Shown piece after piece: positions 1 to 8,598 of a DNA stretch of 64,000 bases. The number at the start of each line of letters is the position of its first letter. The stretch's first letter is position 1. A model generated the notes under the pieces. The model did no database searches, had not been told where the DNA came from, and saw nothing but the letters and a program-made list of their open reading frames with translations. Position numbers and translations under genes: made by a program. This stretch comes from Effrenium voratum (lineage: Eukaryota; Sar; Dinophyceae; Suessiales; Symbiodiniaceae), in NCBI GenBank assembly GCA_963377175.1, contig CAUJNA010003317.1:1-64000 (forward strand), read 5' to 3'.

Positions 1-753
1 AATGAGAAGCTCGAGGCAATCTGGGGCGTCATGGAAAACTGCATCGCCCGGGGTTTGTCACTGGAAGGTATTTTGCCTGGAGGGCTCAGCGTCAAGCGGC
101 GCGCCAGGGCAATCCATCGGCGCCTGCTCGAGCAGAGCGGCTCAAACAGCCAGCAACCCCATGCGATCAACGACTGGCTGTCCGTCTATGCCATGGCGGT
201 GAATGAGGAAAACGCAGCCGGTGGCCAGGTGGTCACCTCGCCGACCAATGGCGCTGCCGGTGTCGTTCCCGCCGTCATCCGATATTATCGCGATCATTGT
301 GTCGACGCTTCGCGCGAAGGCATCGACACCTTTCTTCTGACGGCTGCGGCAATCGGTGGGCTCATCAAACACAACGCGTCCATCTCCGGAGCGGAATGCG
401 GCTGCCAGGCCGAGGTCGGTTCGGCTTCCGCCATGGCGGCGGCAGGCTTGTGTGCCGCTCTGGGCGGCAGCAACGAGCAGATTGAAAATTCGGCGGAAAT
501 CGCATTGGAACACCATCTCGGCATGACTTGCGACCCGGTCCGGGGTCTTGTTCAGGTACCCTGTATCGAACGGAACGGCATGGGAGCGATCAAGGCGGTT
601 TCGGCAGCTTCTCTTGCTCTTCACGGCGACGGCTCACATTTCATGCCGCTCGACAATTGCATCGAGACGATGCGCCAGACCGGGCAGGACATGCGGGACA
701 AGTACAAGGAAACGTCTCTCGGCGGCCTTGCGGTCAATCTTCCCGAATGCTGA
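1..753 (+). CDS. sdaA: L-serine ammonia-lyase, iron-sulfur type, C-terminal part (truncated by window start)
   Basis: This is the C-terminal ~250 residues of a single-chain bacterial L-serine dehydratase, which deaminates L-serine to pyruvate and ammonia using a [4Fe-4S] cluster. The frame is already open at base 1 and ends in TGA at 751-753, so the N-terminal regulatory domain lies outside the window. The three cluster cysteines are visible with the family spacing: one in [11 protein letters not shown], one 42 residues later in GMTCDPVRG and one 11 residues further in VQVPC. The [13 protein letters not shown] segment is also a family hallmark. The start is unknown because the gene runs off the edge. 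No downstream gene lies on the same strand for 2 kb, so it appears to end its transcript. Confidence in the family is high. Confidence 0.95.
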   Translation, partial: NEKLEAIWGVMENCIARGLSLEGILPGGLSVKRRARAIHRRLLEQSGSNSQQPHAINDWLSVYAMAVNEENAAGGQVVTSPTNGAAGVVPAVIRYYRDHCVDASREGIDTFLLTAAAIGGLIKHNASISGAECGCQAEVGSASAMAAAGLCAALGGSNEQIENSAEIALEHHLGMTCDPVRGLVQVPCIERNGMGAIKAVSAASLALHGDGSHFMPLDNCIETMRQTGQDMRDKYKETSLGGLAVNLPEC

Positions 754-796
754 GTTTCTCCGGTCCGCATCAGATGCCCATGAACGGAATTCCATC

Positions 797-2302
797 CTAG
801 AAGAGGAATTGTGCCTCCTCATTGAGCTGTGCGACGTCGAACCCGCCGGTCGTGGTGTTGAAACCGACCGTAATCGTTTCGCCGGCACTGATTCCGGCAT
901 TGTAACCTGCGTCATCGATCGAGTACCGGTCTCCTTCCTGAGACTCCATCACTGCGTTCCAGATGTGCTGTATGTCCGACCCGAGCGTAAATTCAAGATC
1001 CCAGTCCGAGACGTCTTCGGTTCCGTCGTTGCTGACCACGATGTTGAGCGTTGCGCCGTGTCCCCAGTCATTGACGACCTGAAACTCCGCCGACAGGCCT
1101 GACGCAGGATCCACAGGGTCCGGATCAACCGGATCTGGGTCCACCGGATCAGGATCGACGGGATCAGGATCAACCGGGTTGGGTGCACTGCCATCCGGCA
1201 GGGCGTCGCCAAGAGGATCACCAAGAATGACCATGGACTGAAAATAGTCGATGACGTCCTGATGAGGCACGTCCAGGGCGCTCCATTGCGGCCAGTCGAA
1301 CGTGTCATTCATGAATGGCTGCGTCTGGTCATGGCTGAGCACTGTCAGGTGGTTGACGTCATGAGCCCAGGCACCATCACCATCCGGAAAGGTCAGGTCG
1401 CCGTGAACGCGCCCGTGCATCCAGCCGCCGTAGTGTGGTTCCATCTTCAGCGTGTTGATGAATGTCCCGACAAGTCCGTTTTGAATGAGATAGTCCGCAA
1501 AACCCTCGTGACTGTTTGCCTCGACCATTGTCATGACATCGACCGGATCGCCGAGCCGTGCCGTGCGCTGGATATCGGCCAGGAGTTGCGGGTCAAACGC
1601 ATTGTCGCGGATCCAGCCAACCTTTGCTGCCTGCATCGCGTAGTAGAGGCCAACACCCTGCAAGTCCTGACCCCATGCCTGGTCATTGTTCGTGAGGTCG
1701 TTGTCGAAGGCCCATTGGCCGATTGTCTCCAGTTCCGCGTTCTGGTAGCCGAGAAAATTGCGCAATCCGTTGTAAGCCACGAGTGCTTCCGTGGTGATGG
1801 CCGTGCGCCCGCCATGGAGTTCATCGTGACCGGTGTGGCTGCTGCTGCCGTGGAAGTTGCCGAAAGAGGTAATATCGACATAGTCGCCCGGACCAGGTGA
1901 TGGGTCGACGGGCGCCGGGTCCACAGGATCAGGCTCACCGGGGTCAGGTTCTTCTGGATCCGGGTCGACGGGTCCGGTTTCGACCGGCGTGCTGTCTATC
2001 GAAACACTGTCCGCATCTATGGATGTGTCTGTTCCCCGGGCCGTAAATCCGAATGTTGCCGTGTCACCCGCGGTCAGGCTGCTATTGTAAGAGACACCTT
2101 CGATGACATAGGTGTCATTGATGTGAGAAATGATGCGGGCATTCCAGATCGCGTCAATCTCGGCATCCAGCCGAAATGCAATGCGCCAACCGTTCGCTCC
2201 TTCTTGGGAAGACAGGGCCATTCGCCCCACAAACCCGTCTTGCCACTGATCACTGACGGTGTAATCAAGTGTCGCATCCGACGTCGCGTACTGGCTTGCC
2301 AT
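797..2302 (-). CDS. CBM2-type carbohydrate-binding protein with two CBM domains around an unknown central domain
   Basis: A ~501-residue protein. The ATG at 2302 is chosen because a strong GAGGAGGGG ribosome site lies about 8 nt upstream; an upstream GTG-type start would ignore it. Residues ~5-105 and ~405-501 both look like family 2 cellulose-binding modules (the W-G, WNA and YSIDD/GYNA patterns, phrases such as HIWNAVMES and TVGFN). They are joined to a central ~230-residue domain by proline/aspartate linkers (repeated DPVDP and PDPEEPDPGEP). The central domain is His/Trp-rich (HGSSSHTGHDELHGG, EPHYGGWMHGRVHGD, WAHDVNHL), which suggests a metal site or a polysaccharide-active fold, but I do not recognise it. 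No classical signal peptide is seen; C-terminal or type I export is possible. It stands alone, with a long AT-rich upstream region. Confidence 0.75.
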   Translation of the reverse strand: MASQYATSDATLDYTVSDQWQDGFVGRMALSSQEGANGWRIAFRLDAEIDAIWNARIISHINDTYVIEGVSYNSSLTAGDTATFGFTARGTDTSIDADSVSIDSTPVETGPVDPDPEEPDPGEPDPVDPAPVDPSPGPGDYVDITSFGNFHGSSSHTGHDELHGGRTAITTEALVAYNGLRNFLGYQNAELETIGQWAFDNDLTNNDQAWGQDLQGVGLYYAMQAAKVGWIRDNAFDPQLLADIQRTARLGDPVDVMTMVEANSHEGFADYLIQNGLVGTFINTLKMEPHYGGWMHGRVHGDLTFPDGDGAWAHDVNHLTVLSHDQTQPFMNDTFDWPQWSALDVPHQDVIDYFQSMVILGDPLGDALPDGSAPNPVDPDPVDPDPVDPDPVDPDPVDPASGLSAEFQVVNDWGHGATLNIVVSNDGTEDVSDWDLEFTLGSDIQHIWNAVMESQEGDRYSIDDAGYNAGISAGETITVGFNTTTGGFDVAQLNEEAQFLF

Positions 2303-2701
2303 CGAATTCCCCTCCTCAGCTTTGCTGGATGTCAATGAAATCGAACGTGTTTTTTGTTCACTAAATACCTGGTTTACTTTAGTAATTGATCAGTATATCT
2401 GTGGCGAAGGTGTGACAAATTGATGATCAATTGGAGGAGAAAGTCTGAATTTATGCAGTGTTTATTTTTTTAAACGCAAAACAAAGAATATTTATTTGAA
2501 AATGTTTGCCAAAATATTGGATAATTCACTCAGAATTTGAACTTGTTTCCGAATATTCAACACGCTTGTTTCGGGGCCATGTTCTGAATTCGAGTCACTT
2601 GAGTGCCCAGGACGGGTGCGTTGGCCCTTCTTTCAAACCGGATTGCGAAAATGCGCACATCCATTGATGACATTTCAAGCGAGGGCGGCTAATGGAACGG
2701 A
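2303..2701. promoter_or_regulatory. AT-rich intergenic region, divergent promoters
   Basis: About 400 bases without a gene between the minus-strand CBM2 gene and the plus-strand DedA gene. Bases 2340-2570 are markedly more AT-rich than the flanking coding DNA (for example TTTATTTTTTTAAACG near 2461), as expected for a divergent promoter region. I see no clear operator or riboswitch. Confidence 0.4.
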
Positions 2702-3280
2702 ATGATCAGACGCCTTTATGACTGGACGTTGTCCCTTGCCGCCGGACCACGCGCACCCGCCGCGTTGGGATCCGTATCGTTCGTTGAAAGTTCCGTCTTT
2801 CCGATTCCACCCGATATCCTGCTGATCCCGATGGTGATTGCCCGCCGGGAAAAGGCCTGGTGGTACGCCTTGTTGTGCACGGTTGCGTCGGTCGCAGGTG
2901 GGGTGCTCGGATATCTGATCGGCATGTTCCTGTTTGAGCAGGTTGCCGTGCCGATCCTGTCCTTTTATGGCAAGATGGAAAAATTCGACGAATTCCGTGA
3001 CGTGTTCAATCACTGGGGTTGGTGGTTCGTCTTCATCGCCGGTCTGACACCGTTCCCCTATAAGGTGATAACAATAGCTTCCGGTGTTGCCGGTCTGAGC
3101 CTTCCGGTATTTGTTGTTGCGAGTATTGTTTCGAGGGGTTTGAGGTTTTTTGTCGTCGCCGGACTGCTTTATCTGTTCGGACCAGTGATCAAGGATTTCA
3201 TCGAGAAGCGCCTTGGTCTCATGTTCACCCTCTTCGTGGTGTTGCTGGTCGGCGGCTTCATTTTGTTACGGTACATCTGA
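2702..3280 (+). CDS. YqaA/DedA family (VTT domain) membrane protein
   Basis: A 192-residue polytopic inner-membrane protein of the DedA/SNARE-associated family, YqaA branch. Visible hallmarks are the N-terminal re-entrant region around VESSVFPIPPDILLIP and the second one around FIAGLTPFPYKVITIASG, each with the conserved E/F-x-P and G-x-x-P patterns, plus three further hydrophobic helices ending at the C-terminal ILLRYI. Family members act in lipid scrambling/undecaprenyl-phosphate recycling or envelope homeostasis; the exact substrate of YqaA proteins is unclear. The gene ends 14 bases before the dsbB start, so the two are probably co-transcribed, which fits an envelope-maintenance role. Confidence 0.85.
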   Translation: MIRRLYDWTLSLAAGPRAPAALGSVSFVESSVFPIPPDILLIPMVIARREKAWWYALLCTVASVAGGVLGYLIGMFLFEQVAVPILSFYGKMEKFDEFRDVFNHWGWWFVFIAGLTPFPYKVITIASGVAGLSLPVFVVASIVSRGLRFFVVAGLLYLFGPVIKDFIEKRLGLMFTLFVVLLVGGFILLRYI

Positions 3281-3294
3281 GTGAAGTGGAAACA

Positions 3295-3819
3295 ATGACC
3301 CAATATCAATGGGCAAGGAATTTGGTCGCCCTCTCTCTGCTCGGCGGACTTGTCGTGATTGCGACCGCCTGGGGATTTCAGCTGATTGGCGGCTACGTGC
3401 CCTGCAAGCTTTGTCTTGAGCAACGTATTCCTTATTATGCCGGATTGCCGCTCACGGCCCTTGCGCTGATCCTGCTGTCACAGCAGCGGAACCGGCTTGC
3501 GATGCTGACGCTTCTGGCTGCAGCAGCGATTTTTGCCTACGGGGCTGGTCTGGGCGTTTATCAGGCCGGTGCGGAGTGGCAGTTCTGGGATGGCCCGAAC
3601 GACTGCGGCGGCGGCAGTGCAGCGCCGGCTTCGGCTTCAAACATGCTGCAGGCATTGCAGTCCACGCGTGTCGTCAGCTGTACGGAAGCCAGTTGGCGGA
3701 TGCTGGGTCTTTCCTTTGCAGGCTGGAACGCAGTTGCGTCCGCCGGGCTGGCAGCCTTTAGCCTGCTTGCCGTGTTTCTATTGAAACAGGGGAGAAACAA
3801 GGCCACTGTGAGCGTATGA
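3295..3819 (+). CDS. dsbB: Disulfide bond formation protein B
   Basis: A ~174-residue four-helix inner-membrane protein that reoxidises periplasmic DsbA and passes electrons to quinone. The first redox pair is the CKLC in VPCKLCLEQR; the second pair is the cysteine of NDCGGG and that of VVSCTEASW in the second periplasmic loop, as in DsbB. Four hydrophobic segments are visible. I chose the ATG at 3295, preceded by a weak AAGTGGA site; an in-frame GTG at 3286 would add three residues. The stop overlaps the next start by ATGA, showing tight coupling with the downstream small membrane protein. Confidence 0.9.
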   Translation: MTQYQWARNLVALSLLGGLVVIATAWGFQLIGGYVPCKLCLEQRIPYYAGLPLTALALILLSQQRNRLAMLTLLAAAAIFAYGAGLGVYQAGAEWQFWDGPNDCGGGSAAPASASNMLQALQSTRVVSCTEASWRMLGLSFAGWNAVASAGLAAFSLLAVFLLKQGRNKATVSV

Positions 3820-4070
3820 GCAAAAACAAGGATTCCAAGGAACGGCAGCGCGAGGACGCTTTAAGATCACTCGACCGCGTCGGGGCTGAAAGTGAAACCA
3901 TTGCCGGCTCGACATTTGTTCGAATGGCGGACCGCGCCAAGGGCCACATGAGTGCGGCCGACAAGAACGAAGACGACCAGATCGAGGTCTGGGGCACCCG
4001 GATAGGCCGCGGTGCAGGGCTGGTCTTTGCGATTGGACTGGTGATCTACCTCGTGGTGACCTACCTGTAG
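3816..4070 (+). CDS. Small protein with C-terminal transmembrane helix, unknown function
   Basis: An 84-residue protein whose ATG overlaps the dsbB stop (ATGA), implying translational coupling. The first ~60 residues are hydrophilic and highly charged (SKNKDSKERQREDALRSLDR), followed by a single hydrophobic helix at the C terminus (GLVFAIGLVIYLVVTYL). It is therefore a likely tail-anchored inner-membrane protein facing the cytoplasm. I do not recognise the family; its coupling to dsbB hints at an envelope role, which is inference only. Confidence 0.8.
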   Translation: MSKNKDSKERQREDALRSLDRVGAESETIAGSTFVRMADRAKGHMSAADKNEDDQIEVWGTRIGRGAGLVFAIGLVIYLVVTYL

Positions 4071-4104
4071 GCAAATAATCTCCTGAAGGATCAAGGCAGG
4101 CAAC

Positions 4105-4539
4105 ATGGCATCCGTCCGACCGATAAGCCGCAGTGGCTGGTCTGAACGCAAAGCTCCGGAACTGGCCGATTTCGAGCAGATGGCGAGCGAAGTCCTGGCA
4201 GGATTGCCGGACGACGTCCTGCTGCGCTGTGGTCATATCCAGATCAGTCTTGCCGACTATGCCCCGGACGACGTTCTGGACGCACTTTCAATCGAAGATC
4301 CGCATGATCTGCTGGGGTTGTTCGAAGGGCAGGGTCTTGCGCAGGGTGGTGACATTGAGTGGAGCGGGCAGATGCCTAACCGTATCTGGCTGTTCCGCAG
4401 GCCTATCCTGGACTACTGGGCCGCCATGGACGATACATTGGGAGAGGTGGTCGCCCATGTATTGATCCATGAAATCGGACACCATTTCGGTCTGTCCGAT
4501 CAGGACATGGAGCGCATCGAGGCTGCAACTGATCGTTAG
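4105..4539 (+). CDS. Minimal metallopeptidase (DUF1025/zincin-like) family protein
   Basis: A 144-residue soluble protein. The zinc motif HEIGHHFGLSD (HExxHxxGxxD) near the C terminus is characteristic of the small bacterial zincin family PF06262 (formerly DUF1025), which are minimal metalloproteases of unknown substrate. The length fits the family. The start ATG at 4105 follows 34 bases of spacer after the preceding small protein, so it is probably the last gene of the yqaA-dsbB run. Function beyond putative proteolysis cannot be stated. Confidence 0.85.
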   Translation: MASVRPISRSGWSERKAPELADFEQMASEVLAGLPDDVLLRCGHIQISLADYAPDDVLDALSIEDPHDLLGLFEGQGLAQGGDIEWSGQMPNRIWLFRRPILDYWAAMDDTLGEVVAHVLIHEIGHHFGLSDQDMERIEAATDR

Positions 4540-4578
4540 GCAGCCTCGCGCGGGCCTTCGTCCAGGTTCTGTTGCAGT

Positions 4579-5118
4579 TTATTCTGCGGCTTCGACCTGA
4601 GCGCGCTCAATGGATTCCGCGATCAGTCTTTTCGCAACTTCAGCGCCTTCGACACCGGTGATCTTCACCCACTTGCCTGGCTCAAGATCCTTGTAATGCT
4701 CGAAGAAGTGCTTGACCTGATCGACAGTGATCTGTGGCAGGTCGGTGATGTCGAGCACCGCGTCGTAACGCTTGGTGACCTTGTGACCCGGGACCGCGAT
4801 GATTTTCTCGTCCTGGCCTGACTCGTCTTCCATCAAGAGAACACCGATCGGACGACAGGACATGATCGCACCCGGCACGACAGGGCGCTGGTTGACGACG
4901 ACCACGTCGATCGGGTCTCCATCGCCACACAATGTGTGCGGAACGAAACCGTAGTTGCCCGGGTAACGCATCGGGGTATAGAGAAACCGGTCGACATACA
5001 TGGCGCCGGCGTCCTTATCCATCTCGTATTTGATCGGCTCGCCTCCGACGGGCACTTCAATGATGACATTGATGTCTTCAGGCGGGTTCGTGCCAATCGG
5101 CACGGCGTCGATACGCAT
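4579..5118 (-). CDS. ppa: Inorganic pyrophosphatase, family I
   Basis: A 179-residue soluble enzyme that hydrolyses pyrophosphate to phosphate, pulling biosynthetic reactions forward. The family signature [11 protein letters not shown] with its metal-binding aspartates is present, as are [15 protein letters not shown] and [13 protein letters not shown] of the active-site barrel. The open frame extends upstream to 5196, but the start at 5118 (MRIDAVPIG) is chosen because an AGGAG site precedes it and this is the usual N terminus in alphaproteobacteria. It converges on the zincin gene, with 39 bases between the two stops. Confidence 0.95.
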   Translation of the reverse strand: MRIDAVPIGTNPPEDINVIIEVPVGGEPIKYEMDKDAGAMYVDRFLYTPMRYPGNYGFVPHTLCGDGDPIDVVVVNQRPVVPGAIMSCRPIGVLLMEDESGQDEKIIAVPGHKVTKRYDAVLDITDLPQITVDQVKHFFEHYKDLEPGKWVKITGVEGAEVAKRLIAESIERAQVEAAE

Positions 5119-5220
5119 CACAAACTCCTGTTGATCGTTGCTGCCGTCTATCGCAATCCCGCTGGCGAAGTTCAAGCCCTTTATTTTGCATTGCACCTAA
5201 ATGCTGAGATGCAGGGCTCA

Positions 5221-5754
5221 TCAAGTGGCTTGCGGCCAGGCATAGATGGACAGCTCCATCCGTCGCCCTCCAAGCCGGTACCAGGATTTTGCCGTCAGCT
5301 TGCCACCGACTGCCCGGTAGAAGTTACGGGCCGGCTGATTGTCGCTCAGGACCTGGACAGCAAGTCCGCGAAGTCTTTGGGAACGCAATGTTTTACGGAC
5401 ATTGCCGAAAAGTGTTCGGCCAAAGCCAAGACCCTGGTATTCAGGTTTGAGATACAATTCGTAGATCTCGCCTTCCATGCCGGTATCGAGCAGGCGACAG
5501 GGGCCGAAGGTGGCATAGCCGGCCGGGATGTCGGCAACGCAGAGAAGCTTTATGTCCACCCCACGTGCCAACGCGCCTCGCCACCATCCCGTGCCGCGGC
5601 GGGAGACCATTTTCTGAAGATCAACACCTTGCAGAAGGCCACGATACGCACCCAGCCAGGCCGCGCTGTGAATGTCTGCCAGCGCGTTGCAATCTGCGGC
5701 CCGAGCCGCACGAAGATCTATCAGGTCCGTGGTCATCCTGAGAAAAGGATACAT
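5221..5754 (-). CDS. GNAT family N-acetyltransferase
   Basis: A ~177-residue acetyl-CoA-dependent acyltransferase. The acetyl-CoA loop is visible as YQGLGFGRTLF (Q-x-x-G-x-G), preceded by the beta strand IYELYLKPE and followed by a later NQPARNFYRAVGG segment typical of motif B. The substrate cannot be inferred. The start is uncertain: the ATG at 5754 and the ATG at 5736 (MTTDLIDLR) are both possible, and neither has a strong ribosome site. It lies ~100 bases upstream of ppa on the same strand and could be co-transcribed with it. Confidence 0.8.
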   Translation of the reverse strand: MYPFLRMTTDLIDLRAARAADCNALADIHSAAWLGAYRGLLQGVDLQKMVSRRGTGWWRGALARGVDIKLLCVADIPAGYATFGPCRLLDTGMEGEIYELYLKPEYQGLGFGRTLFGNVRKTLRSQRLRGLAVQVLSDNQPARNFYRAVGGKLTAKSWYRLGGRRMELSIYAWPQAT

Positions 5755-5879
5755 CAAGAGAGGGATTGGAAAAGTGGCAATTGGTTGCAGAAACGCGAAA
5801 AATGAAACCAGTTCCCCAGGCTCACGGATAATCCGTCATTGCCGGTGAACAGGTCGACGGAATCGTACAGCCTGAACAT

Positions 5880-6022
5880 GAAAAGGGCCGGCATATAGCC
5901 GGCCCTTCAGTTGCCCTGATGTTTGACTAAGTAAACCTGGTTGACCGGTAAGAACCCCGGGGGGCTGGGGGGCTAATGCATTCCGCGATCCCTACCTGTC
6001 ATACCCATCAGGGTATAATAGA
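5880..6022 (-). ncRNA. Candidate small RNA with C-rich segment and perfect terminator
   Basis: The 540-base gap between the GNAT gene and the DUF2794 gene holds a perfect hairpin at 5883-5907 followed, on the minus strand, by TTTT, yet no minus-strand protein gene ends there. Reading leftwards, a promoter-like CTTGGC (about 6047-6052), a 17-base spacer and CATATT could start a transcript of about 140 nt. The transcript would carry an unpaired-looking C-rich stretch (CCCCCCAGCCCCCC, 5960s) that could pair with Shine-Dalgarno sites. Boundaries are approximate and no known RNA family was recognised. Confidence 0.4.
5883..5907 (-). terminator. Perfect 10-bp hairpin terminator
   Basis: AAGGGCCGGC, loop ATATA, GCCGGCCCTT: a perfect 10-bp stem. 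The flanking AAAA on the plus strand gives a U tail only for minus-strand transcripts, so it ends a transcript coming from the right. Confidence 0.8.
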
Positions 6023-6289
6023 AATATGGGGAGCTAATTTGACTTGCCAAGGGCTGCATTGCGGCGAAATCATGGAATTTTGATCATTCTTTCGGGGCAA
6101 ACTTCCGTAACGTCCGTTTTTTGATTTTTACCCGCCAAAAGCGACTGCAAGTGGCGACAGGGTCGCGTGCCTGAAAATGTTTCTGAGCCACCGGGCTTGC
6201 CATTCGACCCAAAGCCAACGCATCATGACAACAAGGTAAAGGCGGAAACTCTTTTATCGGGGTTCTTGAACGGCGCAGGTCGTGAACAG

Positions 6290-6296
6290 TAAGGAG
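6290..6296 (+). promoter_or_regulatory. Strong ribosome binding site for the DUF2794 gene
   Basis: TAAGGAGGCGG lies 5-6 nt before the ATG at 6302 and fixes that start. Confidence 0.85.
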
Positions 6297-6301
6297 GCGG
6301 A

Positions 6302-6691
6302 ATGAGCGAAGCCGATGACAGCGCGTTTCAGCGCGGCGCGGGAACCAACCCGTCGCCGCTAAGCCAACCGGCTCTGCCTTCCAGATCTGTTGTAGCCTTC
6401 AACCGGCGAGAACTTGATACGATACTGCGCCTCTATGGCCTCATGGTCGCTGACGGGGAATGGCGTGATTATGCTATCGATCTCTTGAACGACCGGGCGG
6501 TTTTTTCGGTGTTTCGACGGTCCTCCGAGATGCCGCTCTACCGCATCGAAAAAGACCCGAAGCTTGCCCGCAAGCAGGGCGCATATTCCGTTGTTGCCCC
6601 GGGTGGCATGATCATGAAGCGCGGTCACGACCTGGCTCAGGTCCTGCGTGTTCTCGAGAAGAAAAAACATCTGCGCGTCGTCGACGCCTGA
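6302..6691 (+). CDS. DUF2794 domain protein
   Basis: A 129-residue cytosolic protein. The central segment (LYGLMVADGEWRDYAIDLL, FSVFRRSSEMPLYRIEKDP, GAYSVVAPGG) matches what I remember of DUF2794, a family largely restricted to Alphaproteobacteria and of unknown function. The first ~28 residues are low-complexity and poorly conserved. An AAGGAGG site sets the start. It is a single-gene transcript ending in the hairpin at 6717-6740. Confidence 0.85.
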   Translation: MSEADDSAFQRGAGTNPSPLSQPALPSRSVVAFNRRELDTILRLYGLMVADGEWRDYAIDLLNDRAVFSVFRRSSEMPLYRIEKDPKLARKQGAYSVVAPGGMIMKRGHDLAQVLRVLEKKKHLRVVDA

Positions 6692-6716
6692 TAACCCTGT
6701 TTGTTCAGGCACAAAA

Positions 6717-6740
6717 AAAGCCCGGCTTCTGCCGGGCTTT
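6717..6740. terminator. Bidirectional hairpin terminator
   Basis: AAAGCCCGGC, loop TTCT, GCCGGGCTTT, with A-runs on the left and T-runs on the right, so it works for both the plus-strand DUF2794 gene and the converging minus-strand BI-1 gene. Confidence 0.9.
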
Positions 6741-6765
6741 TCTGTTTATTGGTCTGATGGGCTGC

Positions 6766-7503
6766 TTAGTCGCGGTTGCCGAACAGCTGCAACAGCATCA
6801 GGAACATGTTGATGAAGTCGAGGTAGAGGCGCAGCGCGCCCATGACGGACTTCTTGGTTGCGACTTCACTGCTGTCGCCTTCGTAGTACATTTCCTTGAT
6901 CTTCTGGGTGTCGTAGGCCGTCAGGCCGGCGAACACCAGAACACCGATCACGGAGATGGCGAACTGCATGGCGGACGATTGCAGGAAGATATTCACAATC
7001 ATCGCAATGATGATGCCGAACAGGCCCATCATCAGGAACGATCCCCAACCGGTCAGGTCCTTCTTCGTGGTGTATCCGAACAGGCTCAGCGAGCCGAACG
7101 CGGCGGCAGTGATGAAGAACACGCGCGCAATCGATCCACCTGTATAAATCATGAAGATCGGTGCAAGCGAAACGCCCATCACGGCTGCATACACCAGGAA
7201 CATTGTCCGGGCGGTCGATGCACTCATGGACTGGATGCGGAACGATAACCACATCACCATTCCCAAAGGTGCGAACAGAAGCACGAAATAGAGCGGACCG
7301 CTGAACAGGGTCTGTGCGAGGCCTGGGTTGCTCGACACCATCGCAAAGGTGCCAAGAGCAGCGAAACCGGTCAGTGCCAGGCCGATTGTCATGTAGTTGT
7401 AGACGCCCAGCATATAGGCGCGCAGGCCCTGATCGATGCCGGCCTCGGCGCGCGAGCCGGCAACGGTATAGGCGCCTTGATTTTGACGGTCAAAGGTCGA
7501 CAT
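6766..7503 (-). CDS. Bax inhibitor-1 / YccA family membrane protein
   Basis: A 245-residue protein with about seven hydrophobic helices (for example YMTIGLALTGFAALGTF, SGPLYFVLLFAPLGMVMWL, FAISVIGVLVFAGLTAYD). The C-terminal pattern GLTAYDTQKIKEMYYEGD followed by ALRLYLDFINMFLMLLQLFG is diagnostic of the BI-1/UPF0005 family, which includes bacterial calcium-leak channels and FtsH-interacting YccA. The length is normal. The start MSTFDRQNQ at 7503 is the usual N terminus. It stands alone and converges on the DUF2794 gene. Confidence 0.93.
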   Translation of the reverse strand: MSTFDRQNQGAYTVAGSRAEAGIDQGLRAYMLGVYNYMTIGLALTGFAALGTFAMVSSNPGLAQTLFSGPLYFVLLFAPLGMVMWLSFRIQSMSASTARTMFLVYAAVMGVSLAPIFMIYTGGSIARVFFITAAAFGSLSLFGYTTKKDLTGWGSFLMMGLFGIIIAMIVNIFLQSSAMQFAISVIGVLVFAGLTAYDTQKIKEMYYEGDSSEVATKKSVMGALRLYLDFINMFLMLLQLFGNRD

Positions 7504-7674
7504 GGTTGCGTGAATCCCCTTCTAGATCGTTTATTGCATGTACCATTACGTGCAGCACAACTCCCTCAACATATGGGAAAATGCGGACAGGAGCACAAGA
7601 CAGGATTTGTGAAAAAATCTTAATCTACCTGCTCTAGACCGCATTATAAGCCATTATGCTTAAAAGAATGAAAG

Positions 7675-8448
7675 TTATTTCATTGCCTTTAGGCGGGATG
7701 CTATCTGCCTGTCGCAGTCACCGCCCGGATTTCGAACGATTTCTTCGGACGTGAAATCCAGAATTTCACGTTCCTTGTTGCGCATCTGTTCAACGGTCAC
7801 GCCGGGCTTGAACCATTGAAGCACGGCATAGTCGCCGCCCGCGTCCGTCAGAAAGGCAATCGGCTTGCCACCTTCGGTGATGCCCATACGGCCGACCCGA
7901 ACTTCCTCTATCGAAATTTCGCGCGCTTCACCGTCGATGGTGATCTTGTTCTTGCCGACATTCAGTTTCTTGAGTTTGGAGCCGCTGGTGCCGACCCAGT
8001 TGCCGAAAAAGCGCTTGCCTTTCTTCTCGACCGAAAGGCAGGAATTTTCAAAGTTGGGAATGGAGAGGCGTACCGCCGAGACTTCAACCGGTTCCTCACC
8101 CTTGGGGGCGAGCGTGTATTTCATTGCATTCTCGCCTGTCCGGTAAACGCGTATGCCGACAGGCGTATATCCTGAATCGCCCATGGTGCGGCTGAAGAAG
8201 TCGAACTGGTTTTCATCGTTTGTGCCTGCGCGGCGATAGAGCCAGCGTTTCGGCAAACCGTCCTCGAACACCAGCCAGTCACTGACGACGAGGCCCCGCG
8301 GACCTTCCGGCGTGTTCAATTGCCAGACGCCGGTATGGAAAGGGCTCTCGGCGAGTGCCGGTGCCGAAAATGGAATCGTGGCCACAGCAGCAAGTGCTGC
8401 AGACCTGGCTAATAATTTCAGTACGAATTTTGTCGGAAATTCAAACAT
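7675..8448 (-). CDS. Secreted protein of unknown function
   Basis: A 257-residue protein with an N-terminal signal peptide: positive start, hydrophobic core LARSAALAAVATIPFSAP and a probable cleavage after PALAES-type sequence near residue 32. The mature part is mixed alpha/beta with an isolated cysteine in NSCLSVEKKG and another near the C terminus (GGDCDRQ), which could form a disulfide. I do not recognise a domain. It is separated by 170 bases from the BI-1 gene and by 150 bases from the ABC permease gene, so it is probably monocistronic. Confidence 0.7.
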   Translation of the reverse strand: MFEFPTKFVLKLLARSAALAAVATIPFSAPALAESPFHTGVWQLNTPEGPRGLVVSDWLVFEDGLPKRWLYRRAGTNDENQFDFFSRTMGDSGYTPVGIRVYRTGENAMKYTLAPKGEEPVEVSAVRLSIPNFENSCLSVEKKGKRFFGNWVGTSGSKLKKLNVGKNKITIDGEAREISIEEVRVGRMGITEGGKPIAFLTDAGGDYAVLQWFKPGVTVEQMRNKEREILDFTSEEIVRNPGGDCDRQIASRLKAMK

Positions 8449-8598
8449 TGACCCTGCCCTTCTTTCGATCTCGTCCCGTTGATATCCGGATATCCAAGAT
8501 CACAAGAGCATGCAAGCCGGACTTGCGAGAAGTTCATCAGGAATGTTCGGTTTCTTCCGGCACATTCCTGACTTCCTGCTTCGTCGATAGCACGGTTG

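Noticed and set aside
31..753. Start of sdaA at the ATG at 31
   Set aside because: The frame is open from base 1 and the family has a longer N-terminal part, so the ATG is internal.
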